A stretch of 64,000 nucleotides of DNA from DASQPR01 sp963727415 (GTDB lineage Bacteria; Actinomycetota; Actinomycetes; Mycobacteriales; Micromonosporaceae). The notes under the pieces were generated by a model. That model made no database searches. It was not told where the DNA came from and worked only from the letters and a program-made list of their open reading frames with translations. A program made the translations under genes and the position numbers. Location of the stretch: positions 472,908 to 536,907 of the forward strand of contig CAVSGF010000010.1 in NCBI GenBank assembly GCA_963727415.1, given 5' to 3'. This document shows positions 52,552 to 61,154 of the stretch, in pieces (position 1 is the stretch's first letter; every line of letters starts with the position of its first letter).

Positions 52552-53028
52552 TCAGGGCTGGCTCTTTGTTGCCGCCGCGTGGGCTTCGTCGAGAATCTCG
52601 TCGGAAACCTCATGAGCTTCAGTGGTCCCGCCCAGTTCCTCGAGCTTTGCAGCGACGACGGTGGCCTCGGATACCGGGGCAAGCACTCCGACAGCGGCTT
52701 TACCCCCTTGCAGTTCCCGGCCGATCCGCTCGCGATCGGCATCGTCGAGCCCCAGATTCTTGTGGTGCAGCGAGCCCAGCAACCCGCCGCTGATGATGCC
52801 GACACCGAGCCCCACAGGGGTGACAAGCGCGAGGGCCGTGCCGATACCGGCGCCCTTTCCCATGCTGCGCTTGCCCACCTTGTCGGTCTTGAGCTCACCC
52901 TTGTCGTCAAGGGCCAGAACGCCGATGGCGTCCTTCTTCGCCACCCCGGAGTCCTTCAAGGACGCACCGGCCATATCGGCGGCCATCTCATCCTTGAAGA
53001 TTGCCAAGAGCACGGTCTTGTTCGACAT
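52552..53028 (-). CDS. DUF1269-like protein (158 aa)
   Basis: A 158-residue protein beginning MSNKTVLLAIFKDEMAADMA with a central glycine-rich hydrophobic stretch (KGAGIGTALALVTPVGLGVG then IISGGLLGSLHHKNLGLDD) and a C-terminal alpha/beta part (GVLAPVSEATVVAAKLEELG). It is consistent with DUF1269/universal membrane-associated stress proteins. An approximately 220-base leader with no clear gene separates it from the WYL regulator. Function unknown. Confidence 0.7.
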   Translation of the reverse strand: MSNKTVLLAIFKDEMAADMAGASLKDSGVAKKDAIGVLALDDKGELKTDKVGKRSMGKGAGIGTALALVTPVGLGVGIISGGLLGSLHHKNLGLDDADRERIGRELQGGKAAVGVLAPVSEATVVAAKLEELGGTTEAHEVSDEILDEAHAAATKSQP

Positions 53029-53249
53029 GAGCGTTCCCTTCTCGCAGACCAGGACAGCTAGCTCGACGGATCAGGCATATCAGTGTATTTCTGATGCTTC
53101 TGGTCATAGCGTATCTCCTGGCGCCGTGTCACCGTGTCGATACGCAAACCTGCCAGTGGACATCCCACTGACTCTCGCGCTCAACGAGACTGGCACGGCC
53201 TGCGTGCCACTATGCGTGAAATGGCTCAGCAGCAACGCTCATGCCGGGA

Positions 53250-53957
53250 TCAGGTCGCAAGTCGTTCCCAGACGGAGGCCGCCGTCGGGGGAGGTGTCCC
53301 GAGTTCTTCGACGGGTATGTCGATGGCGGACTGCGCGGTCAGAGATGCCCGTTCGATCCGATCGAGGCGGAACCACCGGATGGCCCGGCGCCGGTGGCAG
53401 CGCGCCACGAGGAACCAATGCCCTGCCGCGAACGCGAGCAGTTGGGGGTCAACCCGGCGCGTAGTCGGCGCACCATGACGATCGCGGTAGTGCAGCGAGA
53501 GAACCCGGCGTTCCTGAAGAGCACGTTGGATCACGTTGCGTAGGCGCGAGTTAGCCGCTTCGGCAGTGCGGTGGTCGATCCAGATGCGCTCGGTTAAGGC
53601 ATCCACGTGCCGGCGCGCTTGCGGGTCCATCACCGCGAACACTTTCACCAGGGCGGCCCGGGCCTGCCCGTCGAATGGTTGTCCACGGTGTGCTGCGATC
53701 GCCGCGGCGAGCGCGGAGGCTTCGGCGGCGGTGAAGTTCAGCGGTGGCAGGGTCGCGGCGGGATCGACGACGTATCCCCCGATCCGGCCCGTGCGCGCCC
53801 AGACCGGGAACCCGCCCTGTTGCAGGGCGGAGATGTCGCGCTTGATGGTACGCACGCTGATCTCGAATGCGGTGGCGAGTTGTTCGGCGGTACGACCTCG
53901 GGGACCGGCACGGCGGAGATCTTCGCGGATCGCGTAGAGCCGGTCGATGCGGTTCAC
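53250..53957 (-). CDS. WYL-domain transcriptional regulator
   Basis: The GTG at 53957 begins NRIDRLYAIREDLRRAGP. The HTH_11 winged helix (TAEQLATAFEISVRTIKRDI SALQQGG) is followed by the WYL domain (VLSLHYRDRHGAPTTRRVDP, HWFLVARCHRRRAIRWFRLD). The WYL triplet itself reads HYR/WFL variants. It is 235 residues long and divergent from the alpha/beta-hydrolase gene with only 25 bases between the starts, so both are probably read from overlapping, nearly leaderless promoters. WYL proteins bind ligands, often nucleic acids or small molecules. The hydrolase gene is the likely target. Confidence 0.88.
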   Translation of the reverse strand: MNRIDRLYAIREDLRRAGPRGRTAEQLATAFEISVRTIKRDISALQQGGFPVWARTGRIGGYVVDPAATLPPLNFTAAEASALAAAIAAHRGQPFDGQARAALVKVFAVMDPQARRHVDALTERIWIDHRTAEAANSRLRNVIQRALQERRVLSLHYRDRHGAPTTRRVDPQLLAFAAGHWFLVARCHRRRAIRWFRLDRIERASLTAQSAIDIPVEELGTPPPTAASVWERLAT

Positions 53958-53963
53958 CCATAA

Positions 53964-53973
53964 ATGGTGCCAT
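53964..53973. promoter_or_regulatory. Small palindrome in WYL/hydrolase divergent promoter
   Basis: ATGG-TG-CCAT lies in the 25-base gap between the divergent start codons, so anything binding here affects both genes. It is a likely site for the WYL regulator, but is short. Confidence 0.35.
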
Positions 53974-53982
53974 AACGATGAC

Positions 53983-54873
53983 ATGCAACGCGTCCAGATT
54001 GGCAGCGTGACACAGTTGCGAGAACCCATCCTGTTGTTGAGCGGTGCCGGCCTTCCCGCCTGGATCTGGGACCAGGTGCGCGAAGAACTGGCCGCGTCAC
54101 ACCAGACGGTGGTCGCCGAGCGAGCCCGTCAAGATCGCGCTTCGCTCATCCAGTACGCCGCCGCGGCACTGGATTCGGCGCCGTGGGAGCGGTTCGCGGT
54201 CGTCGCGCACTCCAGTGGCGGGACCATCGCGGCGGAAGTCGTCGCCCTCGCATCCGAGCGGGTGGGCGCGCTCCTGGCAATCGCGGCGGTCGTGCCGAAG
54301 CCGGGACGCAGCTTCGTTGCGTCGATGCCGTTGCCGAATCGGCTCGTCCTGAGCCTGGCGATGCGGCTGGCTGGCACCCGACCGCCCGACTCTGCTATCC
54401 GGCGAGGCGTGGCCAGCCGGGTCGATACGGACACGGCCGACCGCATCGTGGCGGAGTTCAAACCTGAGTCCGTGCGTCTCTACCACGACGCGCTGCGAGG
54501 CGGCGACCTTCCCGAGCGTCGAGGCTACGTCTCCACCAGCCAAGACGCGACGCTCCCGATCCGACTGCAACGCCGATTCGCGCGCAATCTTGACACCAGC
54601 TGGAATGAATCCGTTGACAGCGGACATCTACCCATGCTCGAGGCACCAAACGCGCTCGCCCGGCGAATCGAGGACTTCCTGGCTAACACATCCGGTCGAC
54701 CAAGGGCCAGCGCGACGCCGACCAGTGACACCACTCGGGTCCGCACCCGTGTGGACCCCGGTCAGGGCGCCTTAGCGCTTGTTCCTGAGCTGCCGGCAGA
54801 GGCGAGGCGGAGGCCCTCTGGCCCCGCCGCGGCCCAGCCACGCAGTTCAGGAACAAGCACTTATCTTACGTAG
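53983..54873 (+). CDS. Alpha/beta-hydrolase
   Basis: The ATG at 53983 (MQRVQIGSVTQLREPILLLS) gives 296 residues. The fold is shown by LLLSGAGLPAWIWDQVREEL, the nucleophile elbow VAHSSGGTIAAEVVAL and the catalytic His in ESVDSGHLPMLEAPN. The domain ends near DFLANTS at about residue 235. The remaining 60 residues are low-complexity and run through a hairpin that looks like a terminator, so the real C-terminus could be affected by a lost stop codon. It is divergent from the WYL regulator and convergent with a Rieske gene. Substrate unknown. Confidence 0.8.
   Translation: MQRVQIGSVTQLREPILLLSGAGLPAWIWDQVREELAASHQTVVAERARQDRASLIQYAAAALDSAPWERFAVVAHSSGGTIAAEVVALASERVGALLAIAAVVPKPGRSFVASMPLPNRLVLSLAMRLAGTRPPDSAIRRGVASRVDTDTADRIVAEFKPESVRLYHDALRGGDLPERRGYVSTSQDATLPIRLQRRFARNLDTSWNESVDSGHLPMLEAPNALARRIEDFLANTSGRPRASATPTSDTTRVRTRVDPGQGALALVPELPAEARRRPSGPAAAQPRSSGTSTYLT
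54777..54858. terminator. Large inverted repeat, probable bidirectional terminator
   Basis: Arms of 17 bp (54777-54793 and 54842-54858, one mismatch; outer sequence GCTTGTTCCTGA/TCAGGAACAAGC) enclose a 48-base GC-rich loop. It lies where the hydrolase and Rieske genes converge, inside the unusual C-terminal tail of the hydrolase ORF. The AT-richer tail TTATCTTACG follows on one side. A termination role is likely. A small mobile relic is less likely. Confidence 0.55.
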
Positions 54874-55211
54874 AGGCAATCATCACGCTCGGACACCTGA
54901 CCGCGGCGCAACGGCAGCACCCGCGTCAGCGCGCGGTAGGTCCAGCCGAGGCCGGGGATCTTCGCGAACACGCCCTGCGGACCGCGCACCATGCGGCCGG
55001 TGTGCACGTCATATGCCGCCTGATGCCATGGACAAACCAGCCGGCCTTGCTCGTCCAGGCTGCCGTCGGCCAGGTCGGCGCCGAGATGGCGGCATCGGCG
55101 TCCGACCGCAAACAGCTCGCCGTCACGGTTTCCGACAACGTACCGGCCGACCCCGGTCAGGTTGCCCGGCCGAAGATCGCCGGCCGCGCCTACCTGCAGC
55201 TCAGAACTCAT
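54861..55211 (-). CDS. Rieske [2Fe-2S] ferredoxin-like protein
   Basis: A 116-residue protein with both Rieske motifs, CRHLGADLADGSL (Cys-x-His) and CPWHQAAYDVHTGR (Cys-x-x-His), enough for a [2Fe-2S] cluster. The size fits a ferredoxin component of an oxygenase or nitrite-reductase-like small subunit. The C-terminal 30 residues are basic (ALTRVLPLRRGQVSERDD). No oxygenase or reductase is adjacent. Two direct repeats lie just upstream of the start and may be operators. Confidence 0.85.
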   Translation of the reverse strand: MSSELQVGAAGDLRPGNLTGVGRYVVGNRDGELFAVGRRCRHLGADLADGSLDEQGRLVCPWHQAAYDVHTGRMVRGPQGVFAKIPGLGWTYRALTRVLPLRRGQVSERDDCLYVR

Positions 55212-55237
55212 CGCAACTGGCCCCTTCCATTGACGTG

Positions 55238-55272
55238 ACAGCTTCTGGCACATCAGCGACAACTTCTGGCAC
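55238..55272. promoter_or_regulatory. Direct repeats upstream of Rieske gene
   Basis: ACAGCTTCTGGCAC (55238-55251) and ACAACTTCTGGCAC (55259-55272) are 13 of 14 identical and spaced 21 bp, two helical turns, 27 bases upstream of the Rieske start. Two-turn spacing suits a dimeric regulator on one face of DNA. The rest of the 302-base gap to 55513 shows nothing I can support. Confidence 0.5.
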
Positions 55273-55513
55273 CTGCCAGATCGCTTAAGCATGCCACGCA
55301 AATATGGGCCGGTTCAGACGGTTTGTATGACTCTCAACGGCCGGGTTGCGACCCCTGGAGCCGTCCGGCGTTCGGCGGCACGCGCACCGGGCTCGACCGC
55401 CGGGTACCGCATCTCCTCCGGCCTGCGGCGCGCTGGCGCATGTGGACAGTCGGCTACCGGCTCGAACCCGCCACGCACCCGGCCGGGCGCCCGGGCGGGG
55501 CGGCAGCAGTCAT

Positions 55514-56125
55514 TCAGTCGATCGGCCCGGTGAGATAGTGCTGAAAAACCGGGGCGGTCGCGGCGACGACAGCGCCCGGCTCGGCTGAGGCCAACGGCTC
55601 GACGCCGACGATGTAGCGCGCGAAGGTCAGCCCGACGACATGGGCGCCGACAAGGTTGGCCCGCAAGAGGGGTTGATCCGCGCCGATCGCCTCGGCCAGT
55701 GGCGCGAACATCTCGCGGGTCACCAGTTCGCGAACGAGGCGGGCCGCCTCGGCTTCGCTGGCCGCGGCTCGTAGCAGTCCGAGGAATCGCTCCCGAGCCG
55801 CCTCGACGACGTATATGCCGAGGACGAATTCGGCCAGACGGCGCCCGAGGCCCTCAACCCCGCCGGCCAAGAGGCGGGGCAGTACCTCCGCTGGCTCGAA
55901 CGGCAGCCCCACGACGGTGACGAACAGGGCCTGTTTCGAGCCGAAGAAGTGCGTGACCAGCCCCGGATCGACGGCGGCGGCATGAGCTATGGCCCGGATC
56001 GAGGTGCGGTCGTAGCCGAGAGCGGCGAACTGCTGCCGTGCTGCCGCCATGATCGCATCTCTGGTCCCGCTGTCGCCGGGTCGACGCCCGGTGCGTCCGC
56101 CCGGCTGATCCGGTTGACCCGACAT
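55514..56125 (-). CDS. TetR-family transcriptional regulator of divergent efflux gene
   Basis: About 203 residues from the ATG at 56125. A GTG at 56149 inside the operator is possible but unlikely. The helix-turn-helix is RAIAHAAAVDPGLVTHFFGS after FAALGYDRTSI. The C-terminal part (ARERFLGLLRAAASEAEAAR, LVGAHVVGLTFARYIVGVEP) resembles the TetR_C_16/17-like group. It is divergent from a DHA2-family efflux pump and separated by a long perfect palindrome, the textbook layout of a drug-efflux repressor. Confidence 0.88.
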   Translation of the reverse strand: MSGQPDQPGGRTGRRPGDSGTRDAIMAAARQQFAALGYDRTSIRAIAHAAAVDPGLVTHFFGSKQALFVTVVGLPFEPAEVLPRLLAGGVEGLGRRLAEFVLGIYVVEAARERFLGLLRAAASEAEAARLVRELVTREMFAPLAEAIGADQPLLRANLVGAHVVGLTFARYIVGVEPLASAEPGAVVAATAPVFQHYLTGPID

Positions 56126-56135
56126 TTCCTCATGC

Positions 56136-56163
56136 GTAGAATTCCTCACACGTGGAATTCTAC
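56136..56163. promoter_or_regulatory. TetR operator: perfect 10-bp inverted repeat
   Basis: GTAGAATTCC (56136-56145) and GGAATTCTAC (56154-56163) are perfect complements with an 8-base spacer, lying between the divergent TetR and efflux genes and just before the AGGAGG of the efflux gene. Confidence 0.85.
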
Positions 56164-56175
56164 CAGGAGGCAGTC

Positions 56176-57699
56176 ATGACACGACACAGCGCCACCGAAC
56201 CGCCCCTCGCTCCGGAGCGGCCGCCGTCCGTGGCCGGCGGAGATCACGCACCGCCGCCGTACCGCCGAGGGATCTTGGCACTGATCGCGGTTGCGCAGTT
56301 GATGGTGGTGCTCGACACGACGATCGTGAACATCGCACTTCCCTCGGCCCAGCGCGACCTCGGGTTCAGTGCGGACAGCCGGCAGTGGGTCATCACCGCG
56401 TACGCGCTCGCGTTCGGCAGCCTGCTGTTACTGGGTGGTCGGTTGTCCGACCTGTTAGGCAGGCGCAGGACACTGCTGATCGGCCTGCTCGGATTCGCGA
56501 TCGCCTCGGCCGTGGGTGGCGCGGCGACCGGGTTTGCGATGCTGGTGGCAGCCCGCGCGCTGCAGGGGGCCTTCGCCGCGATCCTGGCTCCGGCCGCGCT
56601 GTCGACGTTGAACGTGACGTTTACCGAGACGAAGGAGCGGGCTCGGGCGTTCGCCGTCTATGCCGGTGTGGCCGGCGGCGGCGCGGTGATCGGGCTGATT
56701 CTCGGCGGCGCGCTGACGGAGTGGCTGTCCTGGCGCTGGTGCCTGTACGTGAACCTCGCGTTCGCGATCCCGGCGGCGGCAGGTGTCCTGGCCTGGGTAC
56801 GTGGCCGGGATGCCGGTCAGCGGCTCAGAATCGACCTGTTCGGCGCGCTTACCGCGTCCGGAGGTCTGTTCTGCCTGGTGTACGCCCTGTCCAATGCCGA
56901 ACTGCACGGCTGGGGGGACTCCATGACGATCGCGCTGCTATCCGCCGCGGGTCTGCTTCTTGCCGCGTTCGCACTGGTGGAAATGCGCGTGCGGGACCCG
57001 CTGCTGCCAATGCGAGTGGTCGCCGATCGCAACCGTGGCGCGTCCTACCTGGGCATCGCGATCGCATTTTGCGGTGTGTTCGGAGCGTTCCTGTTCCTGA
57101 CCTACTTCTTGCAGAACAACCTGGGTTACAGCCCGATGAAGACCGGCGTGGCATTCCTGCCACTGGCGGGCGGGCTGATGGTCGCCGCTGGCGTGTCCAA
57201 CACCAGGCTGGTGCCGTTGGTCGGGCCACGGCCGCTGGTGCCGATCGGCATGCTGGCGGCATCCGGTGGCATGTGGTGGCTGTCGCAACTGGCGCCTGAC
57301 TCGACGTACGCCGGTGGGGTACTCGGCCCGATGCTGGTGCTCGGTCTCGGCGTCGGCCTGATCGTCGCTCCGTCGATCACGACCGCCACGGCCGGTGTCG
57401 ATTCTGCCGATGCGGGTGTCGGCTCGGCCATGGTCAACACCAGCCAGCAGGTCGGGGGCGCGGTCGGCGCGGCCGCACTGTCCACCGTCTTCAGTAATGG
57501 CGTCGCGGATTACCTCATCAACCACCGGCCTAAGCCCGATCAGCAGCCGGCCGCGCTGCACGCTGCCGCGGCGATCAGCGGCTACACCGCCGCGTTCAGC
57601 GTCAGCGCCATCATCTTCCTGGCGGGCGCGTTGGTGACTGTATTGCTTCTTCGCAGCGGGCGCATTGTCGCGGAGAGCGACACGGCCGCCGCGCTGTAG
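56176..57699 (+). CDS. DHA2-family drug efflux MFS transporter (EmrB/QacA type)
   Basis: The ATG at 56176 follows AGGAGG. The 507-residue protein has 14 spans: the N-terminal LMVVLDTTIVNIALPSAQRD (motif D1 of DHA2), GGRLSDLLGRRRTLLIGLLG (motif A) and VAARALQGAFAAILAPAALS, then VYAGVAGGGAVIGLILGGAL (motif C). It exports antibiotics, dyes or quaternary compounds by proton antiport. The TetR repressor is divergent with a shared palindrome, so it is probably induced by its substrate. Confidence 0.93.
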   Translation: MTRHSATEPPLAPERPPSVAGGDHAPPPYRRGILALIAVAQLMVVLDTTIVNIALPSAQRDLGFSADSRQWVITAYALAFGSLLLLGGRLSDLLGRRRTLLIGLLGFAIASAVGGAATGFAMLVAARALQGAFAAILAPAALSTLNVTFTETKERARAFAVYAGVAGGGAVIGLILGGALTEWLSWRWCLYVNLAFAIPAAAGVLAWVRGRDAGQRLRIDLFGALTASGGLFCLVYALSNAELHGWGDSMTIALLSAAGLLLAAFALVEMRVRDPLLPMRVVADRNRGASYLGIAIAFCGVFGAFLFLTYFLQNNLGYSPMKTGVAFLPLAGGLMVAAGVSNTRLVPLVGPRPLVPIGMLAASGGMWWLSQLAPDSTYAGGVLGPMLVLGLGVGLIVAPSITTATAGVDSADAGVGSAMVNTSQQVGGAVGAAALSTVFSNGVADYLINHRPKPDQQPAALHAAAAISGYTAAFSVSAIIFLAGALVTVLLLRSGRIVAESDTAAAL

Positions 57700-57837
57700 A
57701 CAACGGCCCTGCCCGGGTGCGGTACCGACGACGGACCGCGTCTATGTCGCATGGGTATCAGCGTCCCGCCAGTAAGAACGTCGTCAAGGCCGGTCCAGCG
57801 GACCGGCCTTGATCGTTGCTGATCCGCGGAAAGCCGA

Positions 57838-58131
57838 TCAGTTGACCGAGCCGTAGATCTCGAAGCGCGCCACCGAGGTAGGGGCGGGCCGGCGACGGTC
57901 CGGGTCCTTGGCTCGCGCCTGCTGAATCCGGGCCATCCCTTCGTCGTACTGCTCCTGGGTGTCCCACACCATCACCGTCATGCGCCGGCCCGCTTCTCGG
58001 TCAGCGAGCCACCACCCGCGCAGGCCGCCAGCCTGCGCCAGCGCCGGGATGACCTCGTCCTCGACGTGCGCGACCCCGGCTTTGAGATCTTCCTCGGACT
58101 CGCCGTCGAAAGACATCACCACTGCAAACAT
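57838..58131 (-). CDS. Small ABM-like alpha/beta-barrel protein (97 aa)
   Basis: A 97-residue protein starting MFAVVMSFDGESEEDLKAGV with VIPALAQAGGLRGWWLADRE and RMTVMVWDTQEQYDEGMARI, the dimeric alpha/beta barrel pattern of the antibiotic biosynthesis monooxygenase superfamily. No cofactor motif is expected in this superfamily. It is the second gene after another ABM-like gene on the same strand. A role in oxidation or detoxification of a small molecule is guessed from the family only. Confidence 0.7.
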   Translation of the reverse strand: MFAVVMSFDGESEEDLKAGVAHVEDEVIPALAQAGGLRGWWLADREAGRRMTVMVWDTQEQYDEGMARIQQARAKDPDRRRPAPTSVARFEIYGSVN

Positions 58132-58174
58132 CAGATCCTCCAGACTGTGGAATCAGGCGGCTTCTGGGGGCCGG

Positions 58175-58474
58175 TCACTGCAGGTGGAAGTCGACGACCC
58201 GGTCGAACCACTCAACCCGGGCCGGATGCCCAGCCTTGGCTTCCGCGAGCGCGGGGCCAAGCTGCGCGTGCATGAACTTCTCCTGGTGCTCCTTGGACTC
58301 CCACGTCTCGACGATGACGAGCTTGTCTTCCGTCCGCCCAGCGATCGAGCTGACCAGGCCCTCCGGCCGAACGTCGGGACCGGGCGCGCCGTCCCAGCCC
58401 AGGATGCGGTTCACCCGCATGTAGATGCTGCCTGCGTCGGGCGCCGAGAACTCGATGACAACAACGTGAGCCAT
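58175..58474 (-). CDS. Antibiotic biosynthesis monooxygenase (ABM) domain protein (99 aa)
   Basis: The ATG at 58474 is fixed by AGGAGGAACGG just upstream. The product (AHVVVIEFSAPDAGSIYMRV, KLVIVETWESKEHQEKFMHA, WFDRVVDFHLQ) is an ABM/quinol monooxygenase-like protein. It is divergent from a MarR regulator with a very strong double operator, so it is the primary target. The downstream ABM-like gene is probably in the same transcript. Such pairs often respond to quinones or aromatic stress. Confidence 0.8.
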   Translation of the reverse strand: MAHVVVIEFSAPDAGSIYMRVNRILGWDGAPGPDVRPEGLVSSIAGRTEDKLVIVETWESKEHQEKFMHAQLGPALAEAKAGHPARVEWFDRVVDFHLQ

Positions 58475-58502
58475 GACCGTTCCTCCTGCTTGTGGAGCCA
58501 GC

Positions 58503-58550
58503 TTACTTGACATGCCAAGTATTAGGCCATCTGCTTGGCATGTCAAGTAA
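58503..58550. promoter_or_regulatory. MarR operator: 17-bp inverted repeat
   Basis: TTACTTGACATGCCAAG (58503-58519) and CTTGGCATGTCAAGTAA (58534-58550) are perfect complements. Each arm is itself a CTTGRCATGYCAAG near-palindrome, so two MarR dimers can bind. It lies between divergent ABM and MarR genes, 18 bases before the MarR start. Confidence 0.85.
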
Positions 58551-58568
58551 ATTGGCTAGAATCGAAGC

Positions 58569-59060
58569 ATGGCCGCTGAGAGCGACGACCGTTGGATGCC
58601 CGCCTGGCTGTCCCTGGTCCGCACCCATGCCCGCCTGTGGGATCTGGTCGAGGCGCAGATGCGCAGGGACCACGGGTTGACGATGGCCCGCTACGACGTG
58701 CTCGCCCAACTGGTGAACGCGGGTGGGCGACTTGGGCTGAGCGAGCTCGCCGCGTCGATCATGTTGTCCCAGTCGGGGCTGTCCAAGCTCCTGGATCGAA
58801 TGGAACTGTCCGGCCTGGTACGCCGCGATCCGGACCCTCGCGACGCTCGCTCCGCATTCGCCACCATCACCCCGCAAGGCCAGTCGCTGGCCGAGCAGGC
58901 ACGCGAGGGCCACCATAACGTGCTGCGGCACGCGTTTGGCGGCTCGCTGGCCGACCGCGATCTCGCTGACCTCGCCCGCGTCATGAGCCGGATCAGCGCG
59001 TCCATACCACCGCATGGCGCGAGCCGGTCCGGCCACCGGTCACCCGCGGCCGATGAGTGA
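58569..59060 (+). CDS. MarR-family transcriptional regulator
   Basis: A 163-residue regulator: HARLWDLVEAQMRRDHGLTM, the helix-turn-helix LGLSELAASIMLSQSGLSKL and wing SGLVRRDPDPRDARSAFATI. It should bind the CTTGRCATGYCAAG sites directly upstream and repress itself and the divergent ABM genes. The C-terminal tail is extended by about 20 residues. Ligand is unknown, phenols or quinones being usual for this family. Confidence 0.92.
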   Translation: MAAESDDRWMPAWLSLVRTHARLWDLVEAQMRRDHGLTMARYDVLAQLVNAGGRLGLSELAASIMLSQSGLSKLLDRMELSGLVRRDPDPRDARSAFATITPQGQSLAEQAREGHHNVLRHAFGGSLADRDLADLARVMSRISASIPPHGASRSGHRSPAADE

Positions 59061-59111
59061 GGCTTTCCGGCACCGCATTCGGGCTCGAGCGACTTTGCGC
59101 GCGCCCGGATG

Positions 59112-61154
59112 TCAACAGGAGTCTCGAATCGCCGACGACCAGACCTGCGACAGATTGGGGTACGCGCTCAGGATCGCCTCGGCCCGAGCCGACAAAGGAC
59201 GCGCCTGAGCATCCGGAAGAGGCGCACCTTTAAGCCGGCGTATGCCGGACGCGGCGCCGAGCGCCCGAATTGCCTCGCGTGGGTCAGCGGCAACGAGTCC
59301 GACGGCTTCGAGGCTGTGGGCGACCGCGCGCGGATCCCCGGTTGCGCGAGCGTTGTCGAGCGAAGAGACGGCCCTACGGTATGCGTCGCCGACGGAATCG
59401 GCCCCGACCATGGCCAACCTGGCCCCCGTGTATGCGATGCCGGCGCGCGACCGAGTGGCCGTATACCAGTCCCACGCTGCCAGGTGATCGGCTGCTGAGC
59501 CCTCGAGATCGCCCGCGAGGTGGCGTGCCACCCCAAGGCCGTTTCGCGCTAGCGCCCGTATCGATCGCGACCCCGTCGCATCGCTAAGGTCCAGGGCTTG
59601 CTGGAGGGTGCTGATCGCCGCCGGATCGCCGGCCAGCGCTTGGACATTTCCGAGCCTGGTGAGCTGGCTTCCCTTCCAATCCGCCGATCCGAGTCCCTCG
59701 GCGATATGCAGAGCGCTGCGATGTGCCGCCTGCGCGCCGGGGAAGTCGCCGATCACTTCCGCGCAGTAGCCGAGGACGTCCAGCGCGATCATCTGTCCGG
59801 CGGAGTCGCCAAGCTCGATGAAGGTGCCAAGTTGCCGGCGCGCGGCCGTCCGCGCGGATCTGATGTTGCCGGAGAGAAGGCTGCCCCGGGCGATGACGGC
59901 GCCGCACAGCGCACGACCCCATCGATCGTCGCACCTGTCGAAGTATCGGTCCGCGTGGGTGATGAGCCCGGCCGCGTCCTTGTGCTGGCCGCGCTCGAAC
60001 AGACGCTCCGCGATGAGGGCGGCCGCAAGCCCGTCATATGCGGTCCAGGTCCGGCTCATGCCATCGATGAGAGCCGCGCGGGCTCGGCTCAGGTCTTCGG
60101 CCGCCGCGGCGGTCTGAGATCCGAAGACACCGAGCCACGCGGTGGCGCTGAGAACCGCGTTCCCATCCGCCGCCACGCCTCCTGCTGACCGATTGAGAAG
60201 CTCTTCAAGCAGGTCACGCCCGCGGACCCGGTTGCCGGTGATCCACCACCACCACGCGCCACGGACCGCGAGCCGCAGACTGTCGGTGAGTTCGCCCTCA
60301 TCGGCCAGCCAGTGCGCGGTTTCGATGAGTCCGTCGGGCACGCGGCCCCGGGCACCGGAGTACACCGGCTGACTCGTGGCTCGGCGTTCCTTGGCGAGGA
60401 GGTCGTGAAGCAGTCGTTGGAGTTGTCGAGGTGGTTCCAGACCGGTCTGCTCGATGTGAATGCGTCGCCCGGCGTCGTAGACGGCGAGCGCCTCGGCGCG
60501 GCGCCCGGTTAGTTCGAGAGCGCGCATGAGCCACATTCGGCTCTCCGTACGTAGCGGGTCTTCGGTAAGCAGACCGCGCAGTTCGGCGACACCCTCAGAG
60601 CGGCGAACCGGATCGGCCAGGCAGGCCTGCGCGTAGATCTCGCGCAGAGTGCGCCACAAATCGATGCACTGTCGCTGGTGGTCCGCGACGACGGGGTCTT
60701 CGGCGAGATCGACAAGTGGGTCGCCGGTCCACAGCGAGTTGCCCTCAGAAGCGAGGGCCAGCGCAACGGCCGGGTCGCCGTCTTTGAGTGCCTGCTGGGC
60801 CTGCCGGGTGAGTAGCGCCAGTCGACCCACGTCACTGTGGTGCGATTCGAGGGAGAGCCGGTATGCGTCGTGGGCGTAGGTCAGGCGACCCGCATGGCGC
60901 CCCAGAAGGGCGCGGAGCCGAGAGATCTTGACCTGAACGGCGTTGCGCGCGCGAGCCGGTGGGTGGCCGTTCCAGAGCGCCTCGGCGAGGCCGCCGACCG
61001 GCACGAAGCGCCCGCGAGCCAGCACCAATCGCACCAGGACGAGCCGGTCGAGGCGAGCCGGTACGGTCCTGGGCCCGTCGGAGGTATTGATGCGAACTTC
61101 GCCGAGGATCGCTATCAACGGCACGTCGGAGTCCCAGCGGGTGCTCGCAGACAT
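59112..61154 (-). CDS. SARP/AfsR-like BTAD regulator with helical repeat C-terminus (680 aa)
   Basis: Starts at MSASTRWDSDVPLIAILGEV. The winged-helix domain (LVLVRLVLARGRFVPVGGLA, ALWNGHPPARARNAVQVKIS) occupies about residues 15-105, then comes the BTAD (ALASEGNSLWTGDPLVDLAE, MRALELTGRRAEALAVYDAG). The remainder of about 410 residues is a TPR-like helical repeat without an NB-ARC ATPase domain. It may activate a nearby operon in response to a small-molecule or protein signal. It is divergent from the dehydrogenase gene at 61344, with 190 bases between starts. Confidence 0.88.
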   Translation of the reverse strand: MSASTRWDSDVPLIAILGEVRINTSDGPRTVPARLDRLVLVRLVLARGRFVPVGGLAEALWNGHPPARARNAVQVKISRLRALLGRHAGRLTYAHDAYRLSLESHHSDVGRLALLTRQAQQALKDGDPAVALALASEGNSLWTGDPLVDLAEDPVVADHQRQCIDLWRTLREIYAQACLADPVRRSEGVAELRGLLTEDPLRTESRMWLMRALELTGRRAEALAVYDAGRRIHIEQTGLEPPRQLQRLLHDLLAKERRATSQPVYSGARGRVPDGLIETAHWLADEGELTDSLRLAVRGAWWWWITGNRVRGRDLLEELLNRSAGGVAADGNAVLSATAWLGVFGSQTAAAAEDLSRARAALIDGMSRTWTAYDGLAAALIAERLFERGQHKDAAGLITHADRYFDRCDDRWGRALCGAVIARGSLLSGNIRSARTAARRQLGTFIELGDSAGQMIALDVLGYCAEVIGDFPGAQAAHRSALHIAEGLGSADWKGSQLTRLGNVQALAGDPAAISTLQQALDLSDATGSRSIRALARNGLGVARHLAGDLEGSAADHLAAWDWYTATRSRAGIAYTGARLAMVGADSVGDAYRRAVSSLDNARATGDPRAVAHSLEAVGLVAADPREAIRALGAASGIRRLKGAPLPDAQARPLSARAEAILSAYPNLSQVWSSAIRDSC

